Positions 33,770-45,490 of a stretch of DNA of 64,000 bases are shown here, piece by piece. Numbering within the stretch: position 1 is the stretch's first letter; each line of letters starts with the position of its first letter. Below the pieces are notes generated by a model that saw only the letters and a program-made list of their open reading frames with translations, made no database searches and had not been told where the DNA came from. Source of the stretch: Cellulomonas alba (lineage in GTDB: Bacteria; Actinomycetota; Actinomycetes; Actinomycetales; Cellulomonadaceae). Location: contig NZ_JAUCGQ010000001.1 in the NCBI RefSeq assembly GCF_030362835.1, positions 1,653,461-1,717,460 on the forward strand, in the 5' to 3' direction. A program made the translations under genes and the position numbers.

Positions 33770-34369
33770 ATGCTCGACGTCGCCGTCATCGAGGAGCCCG
33801 CCGTCGCCGCGGCATCGCTCGAACCGATCCGCGCCCGCGTGCTCGCGGCACTCGCCGAGCCTGGCTCAGCGGCGATGCTGGCCGGCCGCCTCGGGCTGCC
33901 GCGCCAGAAGGTGAACTACCACCTCAAGGAGCTCGAGCGGCACGGGCTCGTCGAGCTCGCGGAGGAACGACGCAAGGGAAGCGTCACCGAGCGCGTGTAC
34001 CGCGCGACCGCCGCGTCCTACGTCATCTCCCCCGCCGTGCTCGCCGCCGTCCGGCCCGACCCCGACCGCGCGCCCGACCACCTGTCGGCCCGCTGGCTGC
34101 TCGCGCTCGGCTCGCGGCTCGTGCAGGAGGTCGGCGCGCTCGTCACCGGCGGCGCCCGCGCGCACGCACCCGTCGCGACGTTCGGGCTCGACGCGCAGGT
34201 GCGGTTCGCGTCGGCGGCCGACCGGGCCGCGTTCGCGCGCGAGCTCACCGACGCCGTCACCGCGCTCGTCAGCCGGTACCACGACGAGCAGGCGCACGGC
34301 GGACGCACCCACCGGGTCGTGGTCGCACTCCACCAGCTGCCCGACCCGCCGCAGGAGGCCCGCGCATGA
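33770..34369 (+). CDS. ArsR/HTH_20 family transcriptional regulator
   Basis: 199 residues. Winged helix about 18-80 (LEPIRARVLAALAEPGSAAMLAGRLGLPRQKVNYHLKELERHGLVE) followed by a 115-residue helical domain. Regulators of this kind often precede an SRPBCC/AHSA1 gene; here the next gene starts within its stop codon (ATGA). The two are thus an autoregulated pair. Leaderless start inferred from the TTGACA position. Confidence 0.9.
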   Translation: MLDVAVIEEPAVAAASLEPIRARVLAALAEPGSAAMLAGRLGLPRQKVNYHLKELERHGLVELAEERRKGSVTERVYRATAASYVISPAVLAAVRPDPDRAPDHLSARWLLALGSRLVQEVGALVTGGARAHAPVATFGLDAQVRFASAADRAAFARELTDAVTALVSRYHDEQAHGGRTHRVVVALHQLPDPPQEARA

Positions 34370-35103
34370 CGCACCCGTTCGAGATCGGGCTCGAGCAGGA
34401 GCTGCCCGCGGACCCGGAGCAGGTCTGGGCGGCGATCGCGACGGGTCCCGGCATCGACTCGTGGTTCATGGGCCGCAACGAGGTCGAGGAGCGCGAGGGC
34501 GGCGCGGTCTCGATGGAGACGGGCGGCCGGCGGGAGGACGCCGTCGTCACCGCGTACGAGCCCGGCCGGCGCTTCGCGACGCGGACGAGCGCCGCACCCG
34601 ACGGCCGGTTCATGGCGTTCGAGTACCTGATCGAGGGGCGCGCCGGCGGCAGCAGCAGCGTCCTCCGCGTCGTGCACAGCGGCCTGCTCGGGGACGACTG
34701 GCAGGACGAGTACGACGCGCTGCGCAGCGGGTGGCCGTTCCACCTCCACACGCTGCGCGAGTACCTGGCGCACTTCGCCGGCCGGACCGGCACGCCCACC
34801 TTCGGCCTGCGCGTCTGGGACGGACGCACCCGCGACGAGGTCCGGACCGCGATCGCGCGCGCACTCGGCGCGGACGAACGGCTCGCGGTCGGCCTGCCGG
34901 TGCACGCCGACGTCCCCGGGCTGCCGCCGCTCGACGGCGTCGTGGTCTGGGCGGACGACGACCGGGCGGCGGTCCGGACGGCCGACGGCCTCTACACGTT
35001 CCACCAGGGCGCGGGCGTCGCCGTGATGTTCCACCACCTGTTCGGGGCCGCCGACGGCGCCGAACCCGCCTGGCAGGCCTGGCTCGCCGCCCTGCCGGCC
35101 TGA
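34366..35103 (+). CDS. SRPBCC/AHSA1 family protein
   Basis: 245 residues. An N-terminal AHSA1-like START domain (about 5-140: LPADPEQVWAAIATGPGIDSWFMG, FEYLIEGRAGGSSSVLRVVHSGLLGDDWQDEYDALRSGW) is followed by a 100-residue unassigned C-terminal domain. The ligand is unknown. It overlaps the ArsR gene by 4 bp. The 82-bp gap to the next gene is low-complexity (CCGACCCACACC repeats). Confidence 0.87.
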   Translation: MTHPFEIGLEQELPADPEQVWAAIATGPGIDSWFMGRNEVEEREGGAVSMETGGRREDAVVTAYEPGRRFATRTSAAPDGRFMAFEYLIEGRAGGSSSVLRVVHSGLLGDDWQDEYDALRSGWPFHLHTLREYLAHFAGRTGTPTFGLRVWDGRTRDEVRTAIARALGADERLAVGLPVHADVPGLPPLDGVVVWADDDRAAVRTADGLYTFHQGAGVAVMFHHLFGAADGAEPAWQAWLAALPA

Positions 35104-35185
35104 TCCCCTACCCATCCCGACCGACACCGACCCACACCCGACCCCATCCCGACCCGCGTCCCGACGCACACCGAGGAGCACCGCC

Positions 35186-35758
35186 ATGCGCACGCTGATC
35201 AGCACCGCCTTCATCTCCGCCGACGGGGTCGTCGAGGGACCCGGCGGCGAGCAGGGCTACCGGAACTCCGGCTGGACGTTCAAGGACGTCGAGTTCGTGC
35301 CCGAGGCCTACGAGCTCAAGGGCCGCGAGCAGGAGGAGTCGTCGGCGATGCTCCTCGGCCGCGTCAGCTACCGGGCGTTCAGCCCGGTGTGGCCCGCGAT
35401 GGCGGAGTTCACGACCTACAACGCGATGCCGAAGTACGTCGTCTCCACGACCCTGACCGACGGCGACCTCGTCACCGACTGGGGCGAGACCACGATCCTG
35501 CGCTCGCTCGACGACGTGGCCGCGCTCAAGGAGACCGACGGCGGCTCGATCATCGTGCACGGCAGCGCGGCCCTGAACCGCGCGCTGTCCGACGCGGGTC
35601 TGATCGACCGGTACCACCTGCTCGTGTTCCCGGTGCTGCTCGGCGCAGGCAAGCGCCTGTTCAGCACGTCCGACCGCGACGCGCAGCGGCTGCGGCTCGT
35701 CGAGCACGACGTCTACCCGAACGGCATCCAGAAGAACGTGTTCGACGTCGTGCGCTGA
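35186..35758 (+). CDS. Dihydrofolate reductase family protein (RibD C-terminal type)
   Basis: 190 residues: LISTAFISADGVVEGPGGEQG, LLGRVSYRAFSPVW, SIIVHGSAALNRALSDAGLIDRYHLLVFPVLLGAGKRLF. It probably belongs to the ArsR-SRPBCC unit, as ArsR, AHSA1 and RibD_C genes commonly travel together. GAGGAG stands 7 nt before ATG. Third such paralogue in the window. Confidence 0.9.
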   Translation: MRTLISTAFISADGVVEGPGGEQGYRNSGWTFKDVEFVPEAYELKGREQEESSAMLLGRVSYRAFSPVWPAMAEFTTYNAMPKYVVSTTLTDGDLVTDWGETTILRSLDDVAALKETDGGSIIVHGSAALNRALSDAGLIDRYHLLVFPVLLGAGKRLFSTSDRDAQRLRLVEHDVYPNGIQKNVFDVVR

Positions 35759-35773
35759 CCGCGGCCGGCGCCG

Positions 35774-36496
35774 TCAGACCGTCGGCGGCACCGGCTCGCC
35801 GGGGAACAGCAGCCGGTACTGCTTGGCGTACTGCCGCTTGCCGACCGTCTTGTAGAGGAACCGCACGGGCGCGGGGACGCCCGCGAAGAACTCGGCGCGG
35901 TCGGCGGGCTCGAGGTTGGCGAGCAGCATGCCGAGCTGCGGCAGCAGCCGCGACTTGGGGATCGCCGTCATGCTGTGCTCACCGATCTGCTTCCACTCGG
36001 CCTCGGTCATGACGCGCTCGGCCACGGGCACGACCTCGACGACCTCCCGGCGCAGGTGCACCTTGAGCACGTCGAGCATGCGGCCGTACGCGTCGGCCAG
36101 CCGCTCACCGGTCTCGGGGTCGGCCGTGCGGCGCCACTCGGCGAGCAGCGGGCCGGCCTCCTCGAGCAGCGCCTGCACCTGCTTGTGGTGCGCGCGCATC
36201 TGGGCGACGTGCAGCGCGCACCCGGGAGCGCGCGTCTCGAGCTTGTCCCACAGCAGCTCGTCCTCGCTCTCGTGGTGCACGTGCAGCGACGCGTCCAGGT
36301 CCGCGAGCCACTGCCCGAGGAACTCGCTGCGCTGCGTGTCGCCTGCCGGCGCGGACCGCACGAGCTCCGACGCCTTCTCGTAGCCCCAGAGGAACGCGTT
36401 GTGGACGACGCGCATCTCCTTGCCGTTGCAGAGCTGGGGGCCGTCGGGGATCGGGGGGAGCGTCTCGCCGGGGGCGGAGACGTAGAAGTCGACCAC
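35774..36496 (-). CDS. Hemerythrin HHE-domain protein
   Basis: 240 residues. A four-helix hemerythrin bundle (about 30-150) shows the di-iron ligands: VVHNAFLWG, HVHHESEDELLW, ALHVAQMRAHHKQV and VHLRREVVEVVPV. Such proteins bind oxygen, NO or iron. The C-terminal 80 residues are helical, with WKQIGEHSMTAIPKSRLLP. GTG start with GGAGG upstream. Two 18-bp repeats stand in its leader. Confidence 0.9.
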   Translation of the reverse strand: MVDFYVSAPGETLPPIPDGPQLCNGKEMRVVHNAFLWGYEKASELVRSAPAGDTQRSEFLGQWLADLDASLHVHHESEDELLWDKLETRAPGCALHVAQMRAHHKQVQALLEEAGPLLAEWRRTADPETGERLADAYGRMLDVLKVHLRREVVEVVPVAERVMTEAEWKQIGEHSMTAIPKSRLLPQLGMLLANLEPADRAEFFAGVPAPVRFLYKTVGKRQYAKQYRLLFPGEPVPPTV

Positions 36497-36506
36497 GGTT
36501 CCTCCG

Positions 36507-36542
36507 TGCTTCACGCGGTGGATGTGCTTCACGCGGTGAGTG
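36507..36542. repeat. 18-bp direct repeat in the hemerythrin leader
   Basis: GTGCTTCACGCGGTG occurs twice, 18 bp apart, starting at 36507 and 36525, just upstream of the hemerythrin GTG. The rest of 36543-36869 shows no credible gene. Confidence 0.7.
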
Positions 36543-36869
36543 TGCGGGGCGCTGCGCTGCGCCGTGTCGAGGGCTCCGACGTGGGGTCGTGACGCACCGC
36601 AATCTAGCGACGGCGTCGCCGCCGCCGCGAGGGCCGGTACGGGTGGAATGTCCGATCGCTCCGCGTGGACCAGGCGCGCGCGAGCCCGGCTTCGTCGCTC
36701 CACCGACACGCGTCCTGCCGGCCGCCGATGCCGGATGTCGGCGTCAGCGCTCCCCGGGAACCCGCCGCCGCCGCCGACCCTGGTGGCGCGCCGCCGCGCT
36801 CCACGCACCTAAGCGGTTCGGGACTCCGGTCCAGCCCTTCCCACGGCCCGCGACGCCGCCGACCCTCGG

Positions 36870-36885
36870 TCGATAACGGTATCGA
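36870..36885 (+). promoter_or_regulatory. Palindromic operator upstream of the CE4 gene
   Basis: TCGATAACGGTATCGA, with 6-bp perfect arms, lies 49 nt before the CE4 ATG. The same 16-mer, with one change, recurs before the first GH11 gene (38637). The shape suits a LacI-type sugar-responsive repressor. Confidence 0.6.
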
Positions 36886-36933
36886 GACGGCACCGGCCGT
36901 CGCCGCGGACCCCATCGCACGAGGGAGTGCACG

Positions 36934-38283
36934 ATGCGCCACAACCCCAGCCACCACCGTCGGACGCCCGGTCGACGCCTGCGGGCCGTCGCCGGCGCCG
37001 CCGCCGCGGGCTCGCTCGCAGCCGCCGGCCTCGTCGCCCTCGCGGCCGGGCCCGCGACGGCGGCCACCTGGTCGGGCAGCTGCTCGGCGGGCTACGTCGG
37101 CCTGACGTTCGACGACGGGCCGACCGCCGGCAACACGACGAACCTCGTCAGCATCCTGACGAGCAACGGCGCGACGGCCACGGTCTTCCCCGAGGGCCAG
37201 AACGTCCAGGCGCACCCCGACCTGCTCCGCGCGTACCAGCAGGCGGGCCTGACGATCGGCAACCACACGTGGGATCACCCGCACATGACGCAGCTCAGCC
37301 AGTCCGACATGTCGTCCGAGATCTCGCGGACGCAGTCGGTCATCCAGCAGACGATCGGCTCCGCGCCCCAGCTGTTCCGGCCGCCGTACGGCGAGACCAG
37401 CTCGACACTGAAGTCGGTCGAGTCGCAGTACGGGCTGCGCGAGGTGATCTGGGACGTCGACTCGCAGGACTGGAACGGCGCGAGCGCGAGCGCGATCCGG
37501 TCCGCTGCCGGACGACTGACGAACGGCCAGGTCATCCTGATGCACGACTGGCCGGCGAACACGCTCTCGGCGCTCCCCGGCATCTTCTCCGACCTCAAGT
37601 CCCGGAACCTGTGCCCGGGCGTCGTCTCGGCGAGCACCGGCCGCGCCGTCGCGCCGTCGGGGTCCTCAGGCGGCGGGTCCACGGGCGGCGGCGGGTCGAC
37701 CGGTGGCGGCTCGAGCAGCGGCTGCACGGTGAGCCTGACGAAGAGCGGCGACTGGTCCGACCGGTTCAACGTGACGGCGTCGGTGTCGGGGTCGAGCGCG
37801 TGGACGGTGACGCTGAACCTCGGCTCGGGTCAGAGCCTGCAGAACAGCTGGAACGCCAACGTCACCTCGAGCGGCTCGACGCTGACCGCGACGCCCAACG
37901 GGTCGGGCAACAGCTTCGGGGTCACGCTGTACAAGAACGGGAACAGCAACCTGCCGACCGCCAGCTGCAACGCCAGCGGGTCCGGCGGGTCCACCGGCGG
38001 CGGCTCCACCGGCGGAGGCGGCTCCAGCGCGTGCACTGTCAGCCTGACGAAGGCCAACGACTGGTCCGACCGGTTCAACGTGTCCGCCACGGTGTCCGGG
38101 TCCTCGAGCTGGACCGTCAAGGTCACCCTCGGCTCGGGCCAGAGCCTGCAGAACAGCTGGAACGCCACCGTCACGTCGAGCGGCTCGACGCTCACCGCGA
38201 CCCCCAACGGCTCGGGCAACACGTTCGGGTTCACGCTCTACAAGAACGGCAACGGCAACGTGCCCACCGCCACCTGCAGCTGA
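36934..38283 (+). CDS. Polysaccharide deacetylase (CE4) with two CBM2 modules
   Basis: 449 residues. Signal peptide about 1-43. The NodB domain (50-225) has all five CE4 motifs: FDDGP (59-63) for metal and base, HTWDH (111-115) for metal, RPPYG (149-153), WDVDSQDW (173-180) and MHDW (203-206). A Gly/Ser linker leads to two CBM2b-like modules (about 265-345 and 368-449), each bracketed by Cys and with WSDRFNV. It removes acetyl groups, most likely from xylan given the neighbours. Ribosome site GAGGGAG before ATG. Confidence 0.92.
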   Translation: MRHNPSHHRRTPGRRLRAVAGAAAAGSLAAAGLVALAAGPATAATWSGSCSAGYVGLTFDDGPTAGNTTNLVSILTSNGATATVFPEGQNVQAHPDLLRAYQQAGLTIGNHTWDHPHMTQLSQSDMSSEISRTQSVIQQTIGSAPQLFRPPYGETSSTLKSVESQYGLREVIWDVDSQDWNGASASAIRSAAGRLTNGQVILMHDWPANTLSALPGIFSDLKSRNLCPGVVSASTGRAVAPSGSSGGGSTGGGGSTGGGSSSGCTVSLTKSGDWSDRFNVTASVSGSSAWTVTLNLGSGQSLQNSWNANVTSSGSTLTATPNGSGNSFGVTLYKNGNSNLPTASCNASGSGGSTGGGSTGGGGSSACTVSLTKANDWSDRFNVSATVSGSSSWTVKVTLGSGQSLQNSWNATVTSSGSTLTATPNGSGNTFGFTLYKNGNGNVPTATCS

Positions 38284-41581
<3,298 letters not shown>

Positions 41582-41628
41582 CCCAGCGATCGGGCGGCCG
41601 GCGAGGGTGAGCGCCGGCTGCCCGGCAG

Positions 41629-41666
41629 GCCGAGGCCGTCCCGCGCACGTGCGGGGCGGCCTCGGC
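41629..41666 (+). terminator. Terminator after the second GH11 gene
   Basis: A 16-bp stem (GCCGAGGCCGTCCCGC with one G-U pair) and a 6-nt loop, 48 bp after the stop codon; it closes the xylan island and faces the convergent alcohol dehydrogenase gene. Confidence 0.75.
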
Positions 41667-41737
41667 GCTCCTGCGGGCAGCGCAGCGAGCCGCGCCGGCA
41701 CGCAGCGTCCCGGCGGCCACCACCGTGCCCGGACCGG

Positions 41738-42760
41738 TCAGGGCACCAGCAGCGTCTTGATGGCGCGGCGCTCGTCCATCGCGCGGTAGCCCTCCGCGAC
41801 CTCGGACAGCGGCAGGGTCAGGTCGAAGACGCGGCCGGGGTCGATGGCGCGCTGCTCGATGAGCCCGATGAGCTCGGGCAGGAAGCGGCGCACCGGCGCC
41901 GGGCCGCCGTGCAGGTGGACGAACGAGTAGAAGAGTCGGTCGCCGGGGATCGCGACGCCGTGCGCGACGCCCACCATGCCGACGTGCCCGCCGGCGCGGG
42001 TCGCGGCGATCGCCTGCATCACGGACTGCTGGGTCCCGACAGCCTCGATGACGCTGTCCGCACCGAGCCCGTCGGTCAGGTCCTTGACCTCCGCCACGCC
42101 CTCGTCGCCGCGGGTCGTCACGATGTCGGTGGCACCGAACTCGCGCGCCAGCGCCTGCCGCGACGCGTGCCGGCTCATCGCGATGACCCGCTCCGCGCCG
42201 AGCTCGCGCGCGGCGAGCACGCCGAGCAGGCCGACCGCGCCGTCGCCGACGACCGCCACCGTCTTGCCCGGACCGACCTCCGCCGCGGTCGCCGCGAACC
42301 AGCCCGTGCCCAGCACGTCGGACGCGGCGAGCAGGCTCGGCACCAGGTCCGCGTCGGGCGTCCCGCTCGCCGCGACGAGAGTCCCGTCGGCGAGCGGCAC
42401 GCGCAGCCGCTCGGCCTGCGCCCCGAGCCCGCCCATGCCCACACGGTGGAGGCACGCCGTCTGGTAGCCGGCGCGGCAGTGGGCGCACGTGTTGTCGGAC
42501 GCGAAGAACGAGCCGACGACCGTCTGGCCCGGGCGGATCGTGCGCACGTCGGCGCCGACCTCCTCGACGACCCCGACGTACTCGTGGCCGATCGGCTGCG
42601 GGTGGTCGATGCGGTTGTCGCCGCGGTAGCTCCACAGGTCGGAGCCGCACACGCACGTCGCGACCATGCGGATCACGGCGTCGGTGGGCTGCTCGATCGT
42701 GGGGTCGGCTCGCTCCTCGAAGCGGACGTCGCCAGGGGCATGGATCACGGCACCGCGCAC
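41738..42760 (-). CDS. Zinc-dependent alcohol dehydrogenase family protein
   Basis: 340 residues of the MDR superfamily: GroES-like domain with catalytic zinc ligands (TCVCGSDLW, GHEYVG), Rossmann domain with VVGDGAVGLLGVLAA. The structural-zinc lobe reads SDNTCAHCRAGYQTAC, with Asp in place of the first of four Cys, as in a subgroup of bacterial members. Substrate alcohol unknown. GTG start with GAGG before it. Divergent from the methyltransferase at 42936. Confidence 0.92.
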   Translation of the reverse strand: MRGAVIHAPGDVRFEERADPTIEQPTDAVIRMVATCVCGSDLWSYRGDNRIDHPQPIGHEYVGVVEEVGADVRTIRPGQTVVGSFFASDNTCAHCRAGYQTACLHRVGMGGLGAQAERLRVPLADGTLVAASGTPDADLVPSLLAASDVLGTGWFAATAAEVGPGKTVAVVGDGAVGLLGVLAARELGAERVIAMSRHASRQALAREFGATDIVTTRGDEGVAEVKDLTDGLGADSVIEAVGTQQSVMQAIAATRAGGHVGMVGVAHGVAIPGDRLFYSFVHLHGGPAPVRRFLPELIGLIEQRAIDPGRVFDLTLPLSEVAEGYRAMDERRAIKTLLVP

Positions 42761-42935
42761 GGCGGCCTCCTCGCGCTGGGGTTGCCGCCATGCTCACACA
42801 GCCGACGTCGGCGCGCCGACCGCGGCATGGTCGGCCTCGTCAGCGGGCGCGACGACGGAGCGCTCGGAGCCGGGTCAGGGACGTGGACGCGCTGGCAGGA
42901 TCGGCCCGGTGGAGCTTCCCGGGGAGGGCGGTGAC

Positions 42936-43622
42936 GTGGACCGGACGACGGCGGCCGCCGCGCGGCGGTGGGACCGGCTCGCGGGCGGGTACGACCGTGC
43001 GACCCGGATGGCCGAGCGGCGGTGGTTCGGGCCGGCGCGCGCGTGGCTCGTGCCGCGGGCTCGCGGTGACGTGCTCGAGGTCGCGGTCGGCACGGGCGCG
43101 AACCTGCCGCACTACCCCGCCGGCGTCCGCCTCACCGCGACGGACGTGAGCCCCGCGATGGTCGGGCTCGCGCGGGAGCGGGCCGCGGCCCTCGGGCTCC
43201 CCGTGACGCTCGAGCTGGGCGACGCCGCCCGCCTGGCGGCACCGGACGACGCGTTCGACGCGGTGGTCTGCACCTTCGCGCTGTGCGCGGTGCCTGACGA
43301 GCGCGCGGTCCTGACGGAGCTCGTGCGGGTGCTGCGGCCCTCCGGGCTGCTCCTGCTCGCGGACCACGTCGAGTCGTCGTCGGCGCCGGTGCGCGTGCTG
43401 CAGCGCGGGCTCGACCTCGTGTCGATGCGCGCCGAGGAGCACTACCGGCGGCGGCCGCTGCTCTGGGCGCAGGCGCACCCCGGGCTCGAGGTGCTCGACG
43501 TGCACGCGACGCGGCGGCGGCTCGTCGAGGCGTTCGTCGCGCGCAAGGCGGCCGCGGAGGGCGACCGGGCCGTGGACAGCCGGCGCCGCGACGACGAGCG
43601 TGGGCCGGGAACGACGACGTGA
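42936..43622 (+). CDS. Class I SAM-dependent methyltransferase
   Basis: 228 residues (Methyltransf_11/25 type). SAM motif I is VLEVAVGTGANL, acidic residue TATDVSPAM, and later FDAVVCTFALCAVPDERAVLTELVRVLRPSGLLLLADH in pieces. Resembles UbiE-like or phospholipid methyltransferases; substrate unknown. GTG at 42936 has GGGGAGGG 8 nt upstream; an in-frame GTG at 42909 is less likely. Confidence 0.88.
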   Translation: MDRTTAAAARRWDRLAGGYDRATRMAERRWFGPARAWLVPRARGDVLEVAVGTGANLPHYPAGVRLTATDVSPAMVGLARERAAALGLPVTLELGDAARLAAPDDAFDAVVCTFALCAVPDERAVLTELVRVLRPSGLLLLADHVESSSAPVRVLQRGLDLVSMRAEEHYRRRPLLWAQAHPGLEVLDVHATRRRLVEAFVARKAAAEGDRAVDSRRRDDERGPGTTT

Positions 43623-43632
43623 GGAGACCGCA

Positions 43633-44058
43633 GTGAGCAACCTGGTGGTGCACTTCGAGATCCACGCCTCCGAGCCGCAGACGCTCGTCGACTTCTACTC
43701 GCAGCTGTTCGGCTGGACGTTCACGCGGTTCGGCTCGCAGGACTACTGGGTGATCGACACCGGCGAGGGCTCGATCGACCCGCAGACGCGCACCGGCTCG
43801 GGCATCAACGGCGGACTCGTGCGGCGCAGGGGCCCGCGGCCCGAGATCGGCGGCCCCGTCACCGGGGCGGACCTCGTGATCGGCGTCGACGGCAGCATCG
43901 ACTCCGTCTACGCGCGCGGCATCGAGCTCGGCGCCGTCGAGGCGCTGCCGCCCACGGACATGGCGGGCATCGGCCGGCTCGGCTACCTGATCGACCCCGA
44001 CGGCAACGTGTTCGGCGTCATCTCGCCGATGCTGTCGGACGGCACCCGCGCGATGTGA
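43633..44058 (+). CDS. VOC family protein (glyoxalase-like)
   Basis: 141 residues, single vicinal-oxygen-chelate domain: VVHFEIHASEPQTLVDFYSQLFGWTF and YLIDPDGNVFGVIS. His and the second Asp/Glu metal positions are partly visible, so enzymatic activity is uncertain. GTG start with GAGGAG upstream, 10 bp after the methyltransferase, likely cotranscribed. Confidence 0.88.
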   Translation: MSNLVVHFEIHASEPQTLVDFYSQLFGWTFTRFGSQDYWVIDTGEGSIDPQTRTGSGINGGLVRRRGPRPEIGGPVTGADLVIGVDGSIDSVYARGIELGAVEALPPTDMAGIGRLGYLIDPDGNVFGVISPMLSDGTRAM

Positions 44059-44128
44059 CGACGCGCGAGCCGCCCCGCGACCGCGAGCCACCGCCGGTCG
44101 GGATCAGCCCGGCCGTACGGTGCCGGTC

Positions 44129-44836
44129 ATGGACGGCGCCGAGCCCGACGAGGACCCCGGCCGCGAGCAGGCGCGGCGCGAGCTGCTCATCGACGTCAAC
44201 GACGGGCTCATCGCGGCCGCGGGCATGGTCGAGGGCGTCGCGCGGGCCGGCGCGCCGACGGGCGTCGTGCTGCTGTCGGCGATCGCCGCGGCGGCCGTCG
44301 GCGCGGCGATCGTCGGCGGAATGCGGTTCGCCGAGTCCGCCGGCGAGCGGGACGCGCGCGACGCGATCATCGAGGCCGAGCGCCGGAGGATCGCGAACGA
44401 CCCCGCCGCGGAGCTCGACGAGCTGACCGCGATCTACGCGGCGAAGGGGCTCGACCCCCAGACGGCGCGGCGGGTCGCCGAGGAGCTGAGCGCGCGGGAC
44501 GCGCTCGCCGCGCAGCTCGACGCCGAGTACCGGCTCGACGCGCTGTCGACCACCTCGCCCGCGCGGGCCGCGCTCCGTGCGTGCGGCGCGTTCGTCGCGG
44601 GCGCGATGCTGCCGCTGCTCGTGGGGACGGTCGCCAGGCCCGCGGTCCGGGTCTCCGTCACGGCTGCCGTGGTGCTGCTGGCGCTGGTGGCGAGCGCGAT
44701 GCTCGCCGCGCGCTCCGGCCGGGTGTCGCCCGTGCGTGCGGTGCTCCGGACCGTCGGCGTCGGCGCGCTGGCGATGCTCATCACGATCGGGCTCGGCGGC
44801 CTGCTCGACCTGGGGAGCGCCGAGGTCGAGCTCTAG
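44129..44836 (+). CDS. VIT1/CCC1-like membrane transporter
   Basis: 235 residues, with the CCC1/VIT1 opening LLIDVNDGLIAAAGMVEGVARAG, a cytoplasmic Glu/Arg-rich coiled segment (about 75-140) and five membrane helices in total. Members transport Fe2+/Mn2+ out of the cytosol; the metal-binding loop with Glu residues (ERRRIANDPAAELDEL) is present. Start ambiguous: GTG 44120 or ATG 44129, no ribosome site for either. Confidence 0.83.
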   Translation: MDGAEPDEDPGREQARRELLIDVNDGLIAAAGMVEGVARAGAPTGVVLLSAIAAAAVGAAIVGGMRFAESAGERDARDAIIEAERRRIANDPAAELDELTAIYAAKGLDPQTARRVAEELSARDALAAQLDAEYRLDALSTTSPARAALRACGAFVAGAMLPLLVGTVARPAVRVSVTAAVVLLALVASAMLAARSGRVSPVRAVLRTVGVGALAMLITIGLGGLLDLGSAEVEL

Positions 44837-44855
44837 CCCGGCGCTCCACGACGAC

Positions 44856-44883
44856 GGCGGGGGTGCGCGACCGCACCCCCGCC
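44856..44883. terminator. Bidirectional terminator between convergent genes
   Basis: Perfect 12-bp stem GGCGGGGGTGCG with a 4-nt loop, between the VIT1-like and the FMN reductase genes. Confidence 0.75.
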
Positions 44884-44938
44884 CGTCCACCGGCCGGGCG
44901 CCCAGGCCCCCACGACCCTGCCCGGCCGGCCGTCATGG

Positions 44939-45490
44939 TCAGGCCTGCACCACCTGCCGCTGCCCGCCGGGCGCTGCCGCGAGCTCGTGGACCCACGACG
45001 CGTCGAACCATCGGTCCGTCGCGGCCTCGACGTGCCCCAGCTCGGACTCGAGCAGCGCGAGCGCGCTGGCCGGGACCACGGCGCCGAGCTCCGCGAGCAG
45101 CGGCAGGAGGTGCGCGTCCCCCGCGTGCGCGTGCACCGGGCTCGCGGAGACCACGAGCGGGACCACCGGGATCCCGTCGAGCCCGCGAGGGCCGTAGCCG
45201 TCGAGGAACGCCTTGAGCAGCCCCGTGTACGACGCCTTGTACACCGGCGTCGCGACGACGAGCAGCCTCGCGCCGGCGGCGAGCGCCAGCGCCGCGTCGA
45301 CGTCCGGCCGCTCGGCGGCGAACACCTGCGGCGCGAGGTCGGCCAGCTCGATCGTCACGCCCGGGCCCGGCAGCCCGAGGCGGCGCGCCACGATCCCCGC
45401 GGCAGCCTCGGCCGCGGCCCGGGTGCGGGACGCCGGCCGCGGGTTGCCGACGAGCGTGACGACGCGACCCGTGTCGGCGAGCGCGCTCAT
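44939..45490 (-). CDS. NADPH-dependent FMN reductase (SsuE/MsuE-like)
   Basis: 183 residues, flavodoxin fold: LVGNPRPASRTRAAAE at the phosphate loop, VVATPVYKASYTGLLKAFLD. It supplies reduced FMN to a partner monooxygenase, here the LLM gene that overlaps its start by 4 bp. Last gene of the ABC-LLM operon. No signal peptide. Confidence 0.9.
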   Translation of the reverse strand: MSALADTGRVVTLVGNPRPASRTRAAAEAAAGIVARRLGLPGPGVTIELADLAPQVFAAERPDVDAALALAAGARLLVVATPVYKASYTGLLKAFLDGYGPRGLDGIPVVPLVVSASPVHAHAGDAHLLPLLAELGAVVPASALALLESELGHVEAATDRWFDASWVHELAAAPGGQRQVVQA

